Below, piece after piece: positions 23,277-34,500 of a DNA stretch of 64,000 bases. Every line of letters starts with the position of its first letter. The stretch's first letter is position 1. The notes beneath the pieces were generated by a model. That model did not search any database. It was not told the DNA's origin and worked only from the letters and a program-made list of their open reading frames with translations. The stretch is taken from contig JBJMLA010000121.1 of the NCBI GenBank assembly GCA_045805505.1, forward strand, positions 16,756-80,755, read 5' to 3'. The DNA comes from BP-464 sp045805505 (GTDB taxonomy: Bacteria > Actinomycetota > Thermoleophilia > Solirubrobacterales > Solirubrobacteraceae). The position numbers and the translations under genes were made by a program.

Positions 23277-24005
23277 GTGCGCCGTGCCGTGCTTTCCGTT
23301 CTCGCGCTGACGCTCGTGCTCGCCGGCTGCGGTGGCGGCGCCGAGGAGCATGCCGCGACCCAGGCCGCGCCGCCGAAGAAGGCTCCGGACGCCACGGTCT
23401 TCACGGTTCCCGACAAGCTCCCGCCGCGCGCGACCACGCCGAAGCCGGCCGCGCCGGCCAAGCACAACCCCGGCACCGCCGCGGGGGCCGACGCCCCGGC
23501 GGAGGGCGCACCGACCGACGCCGAGGTCCAGCGCGAGCTCGCGCAGGCGCTCGGCGTGGCGCCCGGCGCCGACGTCACCGACCAGGCCGGCCTGACCCAG
23601 CAGGGCATGGCCACCGTGCCGCCCGCCGCCCCGGCCGAGGTCGCGGCGATCATCAACGCCGCCAACAAGGTGGCCCACGCGCCCTATCGCTACGGCGGCG
23701 GCCACGGAGGCGTCGGCGACGAGGGCATCTGGGTCGACAGCGCCTACGACTGCTCGGGCTCGGTCTCCTTCGCGCTGGCCTCTGCGGGACTCGTCGACTC
23801 GCCGCTGGACTCCACGTCGTTCATGTCGTGGGGCAAGCCCGGCCCGGGCAAGTGGGTGACGATCTTCGCCAACGCCGGGCACGCCTTCATGGTCGTCGCC
23901 GGCCTGCGTTACGACACGGTCGAGCGCGCCCGTACCGGCACGCGCTGGGGCCGCGCCTACAACGCCGTCTCGGGCTTCACGGTCAGGCACCCCGCAGGGC
24001 TCTAG
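23277..24005 (+). CDS. Lipoprotein with an NlpC/P60-like C-terminal domain
   Basis: A 242-residue lipoprotein. The signal ends LAGC with lipid-modified Cys18. A Pro/Ala-rich linker (25-110) spans the wall. The C-terminal domain (about 130-240) has YRYGGGHGG and then YDCSGSVSFALASAG, the catalytic Cys context of C40 peptidases, and NAGHAFMVV with the catalytic His. It may cleave peptidoglycan stem peptides or act on other amides. Start GTG 23277 is fixed by a -10 hexamer 7 nt upstream. It is divergent from the Tat amine oxidase. Confidence 0.82.
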   Translation: MRRAVLSVLALTLVLAGCGGGAEEHAATQAAPPKKAPDATVFTVPDKLPPRATTPKPAAPAKHNPGTAAGADAPAEGAPTDAEVQRELAQALGVAPGADVTDQAGLTQQGMATVPPAAPAEVAAIINAANKVAHAPYRYGGGHGGVGDEGIWVDSAYDCSGSVSFALASAGLVDSPLDSTSFMSWGKPGPGKWVTIFANAGHAFMVVAGLRYDTVERARTGTRWGRAYNAVSGFTVRHPAGL

Positions 24006-24014
24006 ATCGTCTGT

Positions 24015-24029
24015 TACCCTACGTAGGGT
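24015..24029 (+). promoter_or_regulatory. VapBC promoter and palindromic operator
   Basis: TACCCT (24015-24020) is a -10 7 nt before GTG 24028. A perfect 14-bp palindrome ACCCTACGTAGGGT (24016-24029) covers the -10, the predicted start of transcription and the first two bases of the start codon. A ribbon-helix-helix antitoxin bound here would block its own promoter. Confidence 0.7.
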
Positions 24030-24201
24030 GAAGAAGACGAGCATCTACCTCGAGCCTGAGCTCGACGAGGCCCTGGCCCGTCGCGCGGCTGAGGAGCAGC
24101 TCACCAAGGCGGAGTTCATCCGCCGCAGCCTGTGGGCGCTCGTGCACCAGCCGCGACGCGTCCGGCCCAAGGCCGTGGGGCTCGTCGGAGCGCGGAAGTG
24201 A
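24028..24201 (+). CDS. Ribbon-helix-helix antitoxin
   Basis: A 57-residue protein. The beta-strand KKTSIYLEP followed by two helices (ELDEALARRAAEE and TKAEFIRRSLWAL) is the ribbon-helix-helix DNA-binding fold; the strand residues contact operator DNA. The basic C-terminus (RRVRPKAVG) would bind the toxin. The GTG start lies within the palindromic operator. The stop overlaps the toxin GTG (GTGA), so antitoxin and toxin are translationally coupled, as expected for type II modules. Confidence 0.85.
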   Translation: MKKTSIYLEPELDEALARRAAEEQLTKAEFIRRSLWALVHQPRRVRPKAVGLVGARK

Positions 24202-24590
24202 GCGTCGTGCTCGCGCCCGACTTCGTGCTCACCCTGCTCGACCGCGACGCCGACGGCCACGAGGACGCCGCCGCCTGGGTGCAGGTGGTGGAGGAGGACC
24301 TCGTGACCACGCCGCTGGCGCTCGCCGCCATCGACGAGGCCGCGGGCGACGCCGCCCCGGCGGTGCGCGAGGACTTTTCGCGTGGCGCCTACGCCGTGCG
24401 CTGGTGGGCCGACGCGCTCGACGAGACGCTCGCGCTGTCGCGCAAGCGTCACATGGACCTCGTCAGCGCTTCGCTCGTCGCGCTGGCGGGGAGGCTGCGC
24501 ACCGAGCGCATCGCGACCTTCGACCCGCAGTACCGAGACCTGAGAACGCCCGGCGGGAGGAGCTTCGTCATGCTCCCCGCCGACGCCTGA
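24198..24590 (+). CDS. vapC: VapC-like PIN-domain toxin
   Basis: A 130-residue PIN-domain ribonuclease, probably cutting tRNA or rRNA. Acidic metal-site candidates are Asp8 (APDFVL), Asp46/Glu47 (AAIDEA), Asp87 (MDLVSASLVALA) and Asp109 (ATFDPQYRDL). The last matches the usual 'I.TfD..f' C-terminal motif. It starts at GTG 24198, overlapping the antitoxin stop. acnA follows 16 nt downstream with its own ribosome-binding site. Confidence 0.83.
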   Translation: MSVVLAPDFVLTLLDRDADGHEDAAAWVQVVEEDLVTTPLALAAIDEAAGDAAPAVREDFSRGAYAVRWWADALDETLALSRKRHMDLVSASLVALAGRLRTERIATFDPQYRDLRTPGGRSFVMLPADA

Positions 24591-24606
24591 TCCGAGAGAG
24601 AGAACC

Positions 24607-27399
<2,793 letters not shown>

Positions 27400-27403
27400 C
27401 CGC

Positions 27404-28399
27404 GTGTTCGCCGAGGCCGCACCCGTACCGCCACCCCCGCTGACCTCGATCCAGCTCGCCGGTCAGCGGGTGGTGTTCGCCTTCTCCGGGACGGAGGTGC
27501 CGCGCAACCTGCGGCTGCGCATCCAGCGCGGCGAGGCGGCGGGGGTCCTGCTGTTCGGGCCCAACGTGGCGTCGATCGCCCAGGTCCGCTCGTTGACGCG
27601 CGAGCTGCAGGCGATCAGGCGGCCGCGAGGGCTGACCGCGCCGCTGCTGGTCATGACCGACCAGGAGGGCGGGCTGGTCAAGCGGCTGCCCGGGGCGCCG
27701 TGGCTGAACCCGCCGCGCATGGGCTCCGACGCTGTCGCGCGCGAGCAGGGCCGGGCCACGGCCGGGACGCTCTCGTCGGCGGGCGTCAACGTCGACCTCG
27801 CTCCGGTCGTCGACGTCGCCCGCCCGGGCTCGCAGATGGAGGACGAGGGCCGCAGCTTCGGGCGCTCGACGGCGGTCGTCGGCCGCCGGGCCCGTGCCTT
27901 CTCCGCCGGACTGCGCGACGGTGGCGTCGCGGCCACCGCCAAGCACTTCCCGGGCTTCGGAGCAGCGAGCGCGAACACCGACGCCGCCGCGGTGGTCATC
28001 CGAACGCCGCTGGCCACGCTGCGGGCCCGAGACGAGCCGCCGTTCGCCGCTGCGCGCACCGGCCTCGTGATGACCTCGAGCGCGATCTACCCCGCGCTGT
28101 CGGATCAGCCGGCGATGCTCTCGCGCCGCATCGTCACCGGCGAGCTGCGCCAGCGCCTGGGCTTCGATGGGGTGGTGGTCACCGACTCGCTCAACGCGAC
28201 CGCGCTGGAGGGCCGGCGCAACCTGCTCGCGCGCGTGCTGCGCGCCGGCAACGACCTGCTGCTGTTCACCACCTACGAGTCGAGCGCCCGCGCGGTCGAG
28301 CGCCTGGCCGACCTCTTCCACGCCGGCCGGCTGGGCCGCGCGGCGGGGCTGGCGGCGGTGCAGCGCATCCTGGCGCTGCGGCGCACGTTGCGCCGATAG
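27404..28399 (+). CDS. Glycoside hydrolase family 3 protein
   Basis: A 331-residue GH3 TIM-barrel, related to NagZ-type beta-N-acetylhexosaminidases. FSGTEVP, GVLLFGPNV, MTDQEGGLVKR, KHFPG (180-184) and VVVTDSLN (nucleophile Asp261) are in order. The NagZ acid/base His in the KHFPGHG...DSH loop is missing (here KHFPGFG...NTDAA), so catalysis may differ or the enzyme may use another sugar. No signal peptide is seen, so it is probably cytoplasmic and may recycle cell-wall fragments. GTG 27404 is 4 nt after acnA. Confidence 0.82.
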   Translation: MFAEAAPVPPPPLTSIQLAGQRVVFAFSGTEVPRNLRLRIQRGEAAGVLLFGPNVASIAQVRSLTRELQAIRRPRGLTAPLLVMTDQEGGLVKRLPGAPWLNPPRMGSDAVAREQGRATAGTLSSAGVNVDLAPVVDVARPGSQMEDEGRSFGRSTAVVGRRARAFSAGLRDGGVAATAKHFPGFGAASANTDAAAVVIRTPLATLRARDEPPFAAARTGLVMTSSAIYPALSDQPAMLSRRIVTGELRQRLGFDGVVVTDSLNATALEGRRNLLARVLRAGNDLLLFTTYESSARAVERLADLFHAGRLGRAAGLAAVQRILALRRTLRR

Positions 28400-28402
28400 G
28401 CT
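28397..28402 (+). promoter_or_regulatory. -10 hexamer of a likely leaderless promoter (M42 peptidase)
   Basis: TAGGCT overlaps the GH3 stop codon and lies 8 nt before ATG 28411. Confidence 0.5.
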
Positions 28403-28410
28403 CGCTCGTC

Positions 28411-29469
28411 ATGCCGCTTCCCGACGCGCTTTCCGAACTGCTGACTGCTCACGGGCCCTCGGGCCGCGAGGAGGCGCCCTCGGCGGTCTTCCGGCGCCAG
28501 GCCGAGGCGTTCGGAGCGACCGTGGCCGTCGACACCCTCGGGACCACCAGCGCGCGCGTGTCGGGCACGGGTGGCGGCCCGTCGGTGGCGGTCTTCGGCC
28601 ACCTCGACGAGATCGGCCTGATCGTCACGCACATCGACGACAAGGGCTTCCTGTGGTTCACCGGCGTCGGGGGCTGGGACCCGATCGTCCTGGTCGGCCA
28701 GCGCGTCGTGGTCACCACGCGCGACGGCGTGCTGCCCGGCGTCGTGGCCCGCAAGGCGATCCACCTGCTCACGCCCGACGAGCGCAAGAAGGTCCCCGAG
28801 CTCAAGGAGCTCCACATCGACATCGGCGCCGCCGACGGCGACGCGGCCAAGGCGGTCGTGCGCGTCGGCGACGTGGCGGTCATCGACGGCGATCCCATCG
28901 AGCTGCCGGGCGAGCGCTTCGCGGCGCGCTCGATGGACAACCGCCTCGGTTGCTTCGTCGCGCTGGAGGCGGCGCGCCTGGTCGCCGAGGCCGGCGGCGC
29001 GCCCGGCGACGTCATCGCCGTCGGCAACGCGCAGGAGGAGACCGGCCTGGCCGGCGCCGCCACCAGCCCGTTCGGCCTGCGCCCCGACGTGGCCGTCGTC
29101 GTCGACGTGACGCACGCCACGGACGTCCCGGGCGTCGACGAGCGCGAGCTCGGCTCGCACGCGCTGGGCTCCGGGCCCGTCCTCAACCGCGCCGCGGCCC
29201 TGCACCCGCAGCTGTTCGAGCTGCTCCACGACACCGCCGAGCGCGAGAGCATCCCGGTGACCATCGAGGCCTCGGGGCGCTACACCGGGACCGACGCCGA
29301 CGCGGTCCAGATCTCGCGCGCCGGCGTCCCTTGCGCGCTGGTCAGCGTGCCCCTGCGCTACATGCACTCGCCGGTCGAGATGGCCGACCTCGCCGACGTC
29401 CACGCGTGCGCTCGCCTGATCGCCGCGTTCTGCCTGGCCCTCGAGCCGGGCACGACGTTCACGCGCTGA
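28411..29469 (+). CDS. M42-family aminopeptidase (or endoglucanase-like)
   Basis: A 352-residue dinuclear zinc peptidase. Zinc ligands and general base are His64 (FGHLDEIG), Asp in ARSMDNRLG (about 172), Glu-Glu in AQEETGLAG, Asp in VVDVTHATD and His in YMHSPVEM near the C-terminus. The PDZ-like insertion (about 80-160) is typical. M42 enzymes form large tetrahedral complexes and trim peptides in the cytoplasm; some were originally called endoglucanases. It overlaps the convergent isochorismatase gene by 11 nt. Confidence 0.9.
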   Translation: MPLPDALSELLTAHGPSGREEAPSAVFRRQAEAFGATVAVDTLGTTSARVSGTGGGPSVAVFGHLDEIGLIVTHIDDKGFLWFTGVGGWDPIVLVGQRVVVTTRDGVLPGVVARKAIHLLTPDERKKVPELKELHIDIGAADGDAAKAVVRVGDVAVIDGDPIELPGERFAARSMDNRLGCFVALEAARLVAEAGGAPGDVIAVGNAQEETGLAGAATSPFGLRPDVAVVVDVTHATDVPGVDERELGSHALGSGPVLNRAAALHPQLFELLHDTAERESIPVTIEASGRYTGTDADAVQISRAGVPCALVSVPLRYMHSPVEMADLADVHACARLIAAFCLALEPGTTFTR

Positions 29470-30025
29470 GCGAGCGTTCCCGCAGCAGCTGTGCCGCCGG
29501 CGTCAGGTCGGCGTTCATGTTGACGCGCATCATCTTCAGTGCCGCGTCGGCGAGGTCGTCGTGGATGTGCGCGACCGCATCGGGCGGGACGTGCACGTCG
29601 AAGTGGCGGATGTAGGCGTCGAGGGCCGAGTAGAGGATGCACTGCTCGGTCACCTGGCCGATGAGGATCAGCTTCTCGATGCCGCCCTCGCGCAGCAGGT
29701 ACTCCAGCGGCGTCTCGTAGAAGATCGAGTGCCGGGCCTTGACGATGAAGTCGACGTCGTCGCCGGGCGCGATCGGCTCGATCAGCGGGGCGAACTCGCC
29801 GCCGAGGAACTCCTCGACCATCTCGGCGCGGCCCTGGTGCCAGGCGCCGTGGTTGTCGTTGACGTAGATCGTGCGGACGCCCTGCTCCTGCGCCCGCTTG
29901 ACCAGATCGACCATGCACGGCAGCGACTCCTCCACCGAGGCGCGTAGCTTGTCGGCGTCGTCGAAGTCGTAGTTGTTGATCATGTCGACGACGACCAACG
30001 CGCTCTTGCTGTTGCTATTCGACAT
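29459..30025 (-). CDS. Isochorismatase-family hydrolase
   Basis: A 188-residue cysteine hydrolase. The catalytic triad is Asp in LVVVDMIN (about 14), Lys in VKARHSIFYET (about 98) and Cys in GQVTEQCILYS (about 131), with the cis-peptide context VTE. The family includes nicotinamidases, ureidoacrylate hydrolases and carbamoyl hydrolases; DMINNYDFDDADKL is of the nicotinamidase/isochorismatase kind. Its N-terminus overlaps the divergent HAD gene by 20-44 nt, which is unusual for 5' ends and makes one of the two starts suspect. Confidence 0.85.
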   Translation of the reverse strand: MSNSNSKSALVVVDMINNYDFDDADKLRASVEESLPCMVDLVKRAQEQGVRTIYVNDNHGAWHQGRAEMVEEFLGGEFAPLIEPIAPGDDVDFIVKARHSIFYETPLEYLLREGGIEKLILIGQVTEQCILYSALDAYIRHFDVHVPPDAVAHIHDDLADAALKMMRVNMNADLTPAAQLLRERSLSA

Positions 30026-30683
30026 AGATGGGACCCTGCTCCTGAAGGCTTCCCGCGAGCATGTCGCGGCCATGCATGCCGCGCTGGCGCGGGTGTACGG
30101 CCTGACCTCGCCCCAGAAGGTCGAGGCCGCGGGCCGGACCGACCTGGAGATCGCGCGGCACATGACGCTGCTGGCGGGGATCCCGGCGCTGACCTTCGAG
30201 GAGGGCGCCGACGCGATGTGCGTCGCGGTCGCCGAGGAGTACGCCCGGCTGGTGCCCGACGACCTCTCCGACCGTGTGGCCCCGGGGATCCCGGAGCTGC
30301 TCGACGCGCTGGCCGCGCGCGAGGACGTGCTCCTCTCGCTGGTCACCGGCAACCTCGAGCCCGTCGCGCGGATGAAGCTGCGCGCCGCGGGCATCGGCGA
30401 GTACTTCCCCTCCGGGCAGGGCGGCTTCGGCTCCGACCGCGAGGACCGCACCGAGCTGCCGGCCATCGCGCGGGCGCGGGCGGGAACGCCGGGCGAGCCG
30501 CATCCGCGCGAGGACACGCTGGTCATCGGCGACACGCCGCGCGACATCGCGTGCGCGCGCGCTGACGGCGTGCGCGTCGTCGCCGTGGCCGGCGGGCCCT
30601 ACGCGCCCGGAGAGCTGACCGACGCCGACGCGGTCGCCTCGGATGCGTCGTCGCTGCTCGGCGCGATCGACAGCTTGCGATAG
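29982..30683 (+). CDS. HAD-superfamily hydrolase (phosphatase)
   Basis: A HAD phosphatase of about 225-233 residues. Motif I FDIDGTLL (nucleophile Asp), motif II LVTGN, the motif III region and motif IV VIGDTPRDIACA are all present. The helical cap lies between motifs I and II, as in phosphoglycolate phosphatase-like enzymes. Start choice: ATG 29982 gives a 12-residue leader before FDIDGT; TTG 30006 would give the more typical MLLLFDIDG. Both overlap the 5' end of the isochorismatase gene. The 3' end overlaps the convergent DsbA-like gene by 85 nt, a large overlap. Substrate unknown. Confidence 0.8.
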   Translation: MSTTTNALLLLLFDIDGTLLLKASREHVAAMHAALARVYGLTSPQKVEAAGRTDLEIARHMTLLAGIPALTFEEGADAMCVAVAEEYARLVPDDLSDRVAPGIPELLDALAAREDVLLSLVTGNLEPVARMKLRAAGIGEYFPSGQGGFGSDREDRTELPAIARARAGTPGEPHPREDTLVIGDTPRDIACARADGVRVVAVAGGPYAPGELTDADAVASDASSLLGAIDSLR

Positions 30684-31534
30684 CGCGGCAGCGTCCACAG
30701 GCCGTCGAAGCCCAGGTGCGTCTCGACCGCGACGCGGCCGAGCTCCTCCCGCGCGCCCTCGAGCGAGAGGCCCATCAGCTCGGCGACCTCGACGGTGGCC
30801 AGCGGCTCGCCGGCCCAGGTCAGCGCCTCCTCGACGGAGACCGGCTCGGGCCGCCGCGTGTGGCCGGGCAGCATGTTGGCCAGCGCGACCTCGTAGACCC
30901 CGAAGGGGTGAAAGCCCGGGATTGCGACGCGCAGCCCGTCGGCCAGGCGGATCAGCTCGTAGCTCGGGCAGGTGTAGCGGCGCCCGTTCTCGGCATCGGC
31001 CAGCTTGTGGTCGAGGGCGAGCGCCGCGGCGGCGGGCTTGCGCGCCGCGGCCATGTCGGCCCGCAGCGCGTCCTCGACAGCGGGGTCGGCGAGCCAGCCG
31101 TGCAGCATTGCCGCGTCGATGCCGGCGTCGTGCGCGGCGGCCTCGATGAGGTGCGGGTCGTCGAGCAGGCCGCCGCCGAAGTGCCGGACGCGCAGCTGGC
31201 GCAGGAGCGTGCGGGCCAGCCGCTCGCCACCGTGCTCGCGCGCCGCGACGATCGCGCGGCAGGCCGGCAGCGTCGCGGCCATGCGCGGGCGCTCGTGCGT
31301 GGCGATCGGCATGTGGTGCTCGCGGGCGATCGTGGCCATGCCGCTGGCCATCTTCTGCGGCGTGAAGCCCTTCTCGAGGTACTCCTCCGGGGACTCCGAC
31401 AGCCCGACCATGTGCAGCCGCCACTCGACCGCGTCGCCGAACAGCCAGTCGATCCGCCGGCGGACCGGCTCCGCACTCCACGCCCACGGGCAGCCGGGGT
31501 CGGTGAACTCGTTGATCTGGATCGCGGGGGGCAC
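30599..31534 (-). CDS. DsbA-family (FrnE-like) thioredoxin-fold protein
   Basis: A 311-residue cytoplasmic DsbA-like protein. The N-terminal strand EFTDPGCPWAW holds a single-Cys CPWA in place of CxxC (Cys15), followed by the helical insertion of FrnE/2-hydroxychromene isomerase-like proteins. A thiol isomerase or GST-like activity is likely, disulfide formation is not. The final 22 residues (after LWTLPRYRKL) are low-complexity and come from the 85-nt overlap with the HAD gene. The GTG start at 31534 has a TAGGCC hexamer 6 nt upstream on the minus strand. Confidence 0.75.
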   Translation of the reverse strand: MPPAIQINEFTDPGCPWAWSAEPVRRRIDWLFGDAVEWRLHMVGLSESPEEYLEKGFTPQKMASGMATIAREHHMPIATHERPRMAATLPACRAIVAAREHGGERLARTLLRQLRVRHFGGGLLDDPHLIEAAAHDAGIDAAMLHGWLADPAVEDALRADMAAARKPAAAALALDHKLADAENGRRYTCPSYELIRLADGLRVAIPGFHPFGVYEVALANMLPGHTRRPEPVSVEEALTWAGEPLATVEVAELMGLSLEGAREELGRVAVETHLGFDGLWTLPRYRKLSIAPSSDDASEATASASVSSPGA

Positions 31535-31565
31535 ACCCCCGGCCTACCCGAACCCTCAACCCTCC

Positions 31566-31586
31566 TAAAGGGGCCTGGCCCCTTTA
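31566..31586 (-). terminator. Terminator of the ceramidase-like gene
   Basis: TAAAGGGG (31566-31573) pairs with CCCCTTTA (31579-31586) over a CCTGG loop. The minus-strand stop codon TAA (31584-31586) lies inside the stem. A similar AAAGGGG..CCCCTTT hairpin overlaps the GDPD stop at 45343. Confidence 0.65.
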
Positions 31587-34500
31587 AGAGAGTTCGACGG
31601 GCCCGCTGGTGTCGCCCCAGGCGTCGGTGATGGTGATGGTGGCGGCGCCGGGCACGCCGTGGAGGGTGAAGCGGCCGTGCTCGTCGCTGTGGACGGTGCG
31701 CTCGGCTCCGCCCGCGGTGGCCACGGTCGCGGTCAGCTCTCCGGTGGTGTCGAGCCAGTCGCGGAAGCGGCAGTCCAGGCAGTAGTGCTCGGCGTCGGAG
31801 GGGTCGTTGGCGCTGTAGCCGCGCGTGCGGTTGAGGAAGCGGGCGCCGGTGGCCGTCTGGTCGGCGGCGGAGTCGGGGAAGTCGACGGGCCCGATGGCGA
31901 ACGACAGGGTGCCGAGGTCGCGGGTGGAGGTCCCGCGGATCCGGCTCTCCTTGACCGTGTGCGCCGGCCCGGCGGCGAAGCTCAGCGCGGTGCCGTCGCG
32001 CTGGACGTCCTCGACGGTGATGCCCCGCCACGGCGCGACCGTGAACGGGTCGGACGTCAGCGTGTACGGGACCGCGGCGCCGCCGGCCTGGCGGGCCCCC
32101 GCGACGCGGAAGCGGTAGGTGCCGGCGGGTGTCGCGCGGTAGGTGCGGCCCTGCGGGTCGACCAGGTTGAAGCGCGAGACGAACGCCTCGAAGGTCGCCG
32201 TCCAGCGCCAGGTCTGGCCGCCCGCGCGGTAGGTCGCCAGCGCCGAGGGATCGCTGCCCGGGTAGGCCAGCGTGGTCTGCACCTCGCCGCTCTGGTCGGC
32301 GAACAGCACCCACTCGTCACCCACCTTGCGCTCGACCACCACCACCGGGTTGTCGGTGTAGTTGTTGCCGCCCGCCCAGCGGAACGTCGCGGCGTCGAAG
32401 CGCTGGATGTCCTTGGGCTGGCGGACGTCGGTCGGGACCCCGAGGCCGTCGTCGGGCACGGTCGCGCCGTAGGCCTGCACGCCGGCGCTCGCCGCCTCGG
32501 CCACGGCCGTGACCTTGGCGTCCTCGGCGCGCTGGTCGGCCGCCTCCTTGGCGGCGCCCGCCGCGTACTCCGGCGCCTCGGCCGCCGCCACCGCCGGGTC
32601 GGTCTCGACGGCGATCGCCTCGGCCGCCGCCTCGTCGCCCTTGAGGCTGTGGCCGATGCGCGCCAGCCGCGTGGCGAAGTAGTCGCTGGAGTGCGGGCCC
32701 CAGCCGGTCAGCGCCTTGCGGTAGTGGTCGCGGCCCATGAAGTCGCGGTAGGTCGCGATGTAGCCGTTGTAGTCGTTGGCCATCGAGATGGTGACGACCA
32801 TCTTGTAGCCGTGGGCGTCGGCGTAGCCGTCCGTCTGGGCGGTGCCGCCGCGGACCGTCGTGTCGTCGTGGGTGTAGTTGCCGCGGATCTTGGCGAGGTC
32901 GGTCGGCTCGGACTCCGCCTGCACGCCGCACCCGAGCTCGGCACACGCGGGGTCGTCCCAGCCCGCCGCGTCGTTGAGGGTCCGCGCGCGGTAGCGCTGC
33001 ATGACCGCGTCGGGGATGGTCTCGCCGCCGCTCGTCGCGCACGTCCACGTCTTGTCCGTGCTCTGCGTGCAGCTGTTGGTGGCGTGCGTCTTGTCGTCGG
33101 CCGGCGGGTTCGTCGCGTCGTAGCCGAGCCACTCGTTGCCAGGAATCCGGTCGGTGCGCGTCTTGATGTTGTAGGCCTGGTCCGTCCACTGCTCGCACGA
33201 GCAGACGGTCAGCAGGATGTCGCCCAGGCGGATGCCCTGCAGGTGCACGCCGAGCGTGTCCTGCAGCAGCCCGTGCGACGGCGTCGAGATGTTCTCGGGG
33301 AACGGGATCCCCAGCGCCTCGAAGTCGTCGGTCGTGACGCCCGGCGTCGAGGCGGGCAGCGCGCCGGTCAGCGGCTGCAGCGACTCGCCGATCGGCACCT
33401 CGGAGCAGTCGGCGGCGGTGCCGACGCGCGGGTTGAGGCCGAATGCGGGATCGACGCGGCAGCTGTTGACGCCGGGGTAGGGGTGCGAGACCGGCCCCGG
33501 GAACCAGTGGTCCTCGACCGCCACGGGGAAGCTCGACATCCACGGGATGAAGCGGTCGTGGTAGCTGGCCATGCCGAAGTGCTCGGCGTCGTCGGGGTTG
33601 GGCTGCTGGGCCTCGATCGCGCGCACGTTGCCGATGACCGCGTCGGCGAGCTGGCGGGCCGCCCACTCCATCTGGTTGTACTGGGTGTGGTTGAACGCCT
33701 CGCGCTCGTGGATCGAGTGGTAGGTCTCGGTCTCGATCTCGGAGTTGCCGGTCGCGTTCTGCGTGAAGATCGTGATGCCGCCGGCGGTCCGGTCGACGAA
33801 GCGCTCCATCGTCGCCGGGTACTCGCCGGTGATCAGGTCATAGCCCTCGAGGAACTCCGGGTGCTGGCCGAGGTTGACGAGCGTCGAGAGCGGCCGCGGG
33901 TGCGCGGGGTCGTCGATGTTCTCGAAGCGGATGACCGACAGGTCGTGGTCGGAGAAGGAGTTGGTGAAGCCCGCGGGGCCGCCGTCGTCGGCGCGCGCCG
34001 GGCCCAGCGGGTTGCGCTGGATCTTGTCGAAGTAGCTGGCGGTCGCGCTGACGCGGACGGCGTGCAGGTCCTTGAACGCCTGTGTCAGCGCCGCCGCGTT
34101 CTGCCTCGCGTAGTAGTCGTAGAAGCGGAAGTCGAACGCATCCTGGAACGTCCACACGCCCGGGTTGAACGACGAGTAGGACGGCGACGAGTGGTTGTGG
34201 GTGACCGCCATCGTGATGTTCGTCGCGTTCAGCGCGCCGTCCGTCGCGTCGGAGGCCAGCTGCGCCGTGCGCCGGAACAGCGCGTCCTGCGGGATGTAGT
34301 GGTCGTCGGAGACGATCGCGGCGTACTTGCCGTCGGCCCCCTTGATGACCAGCGCGCGCACCGACTCGCGCGACTGCACGCCGTAGGAGGCGGCGTTCTT
34401 GACCGACTGCAGGTGCGGGTCGTAGTCGCCGTAGCCGCCGTCGCGCGTGCTGGCGTACTGGCCCGCGGAGCTGCCGACGTGGTAGGTGCCGTCGACCTTC

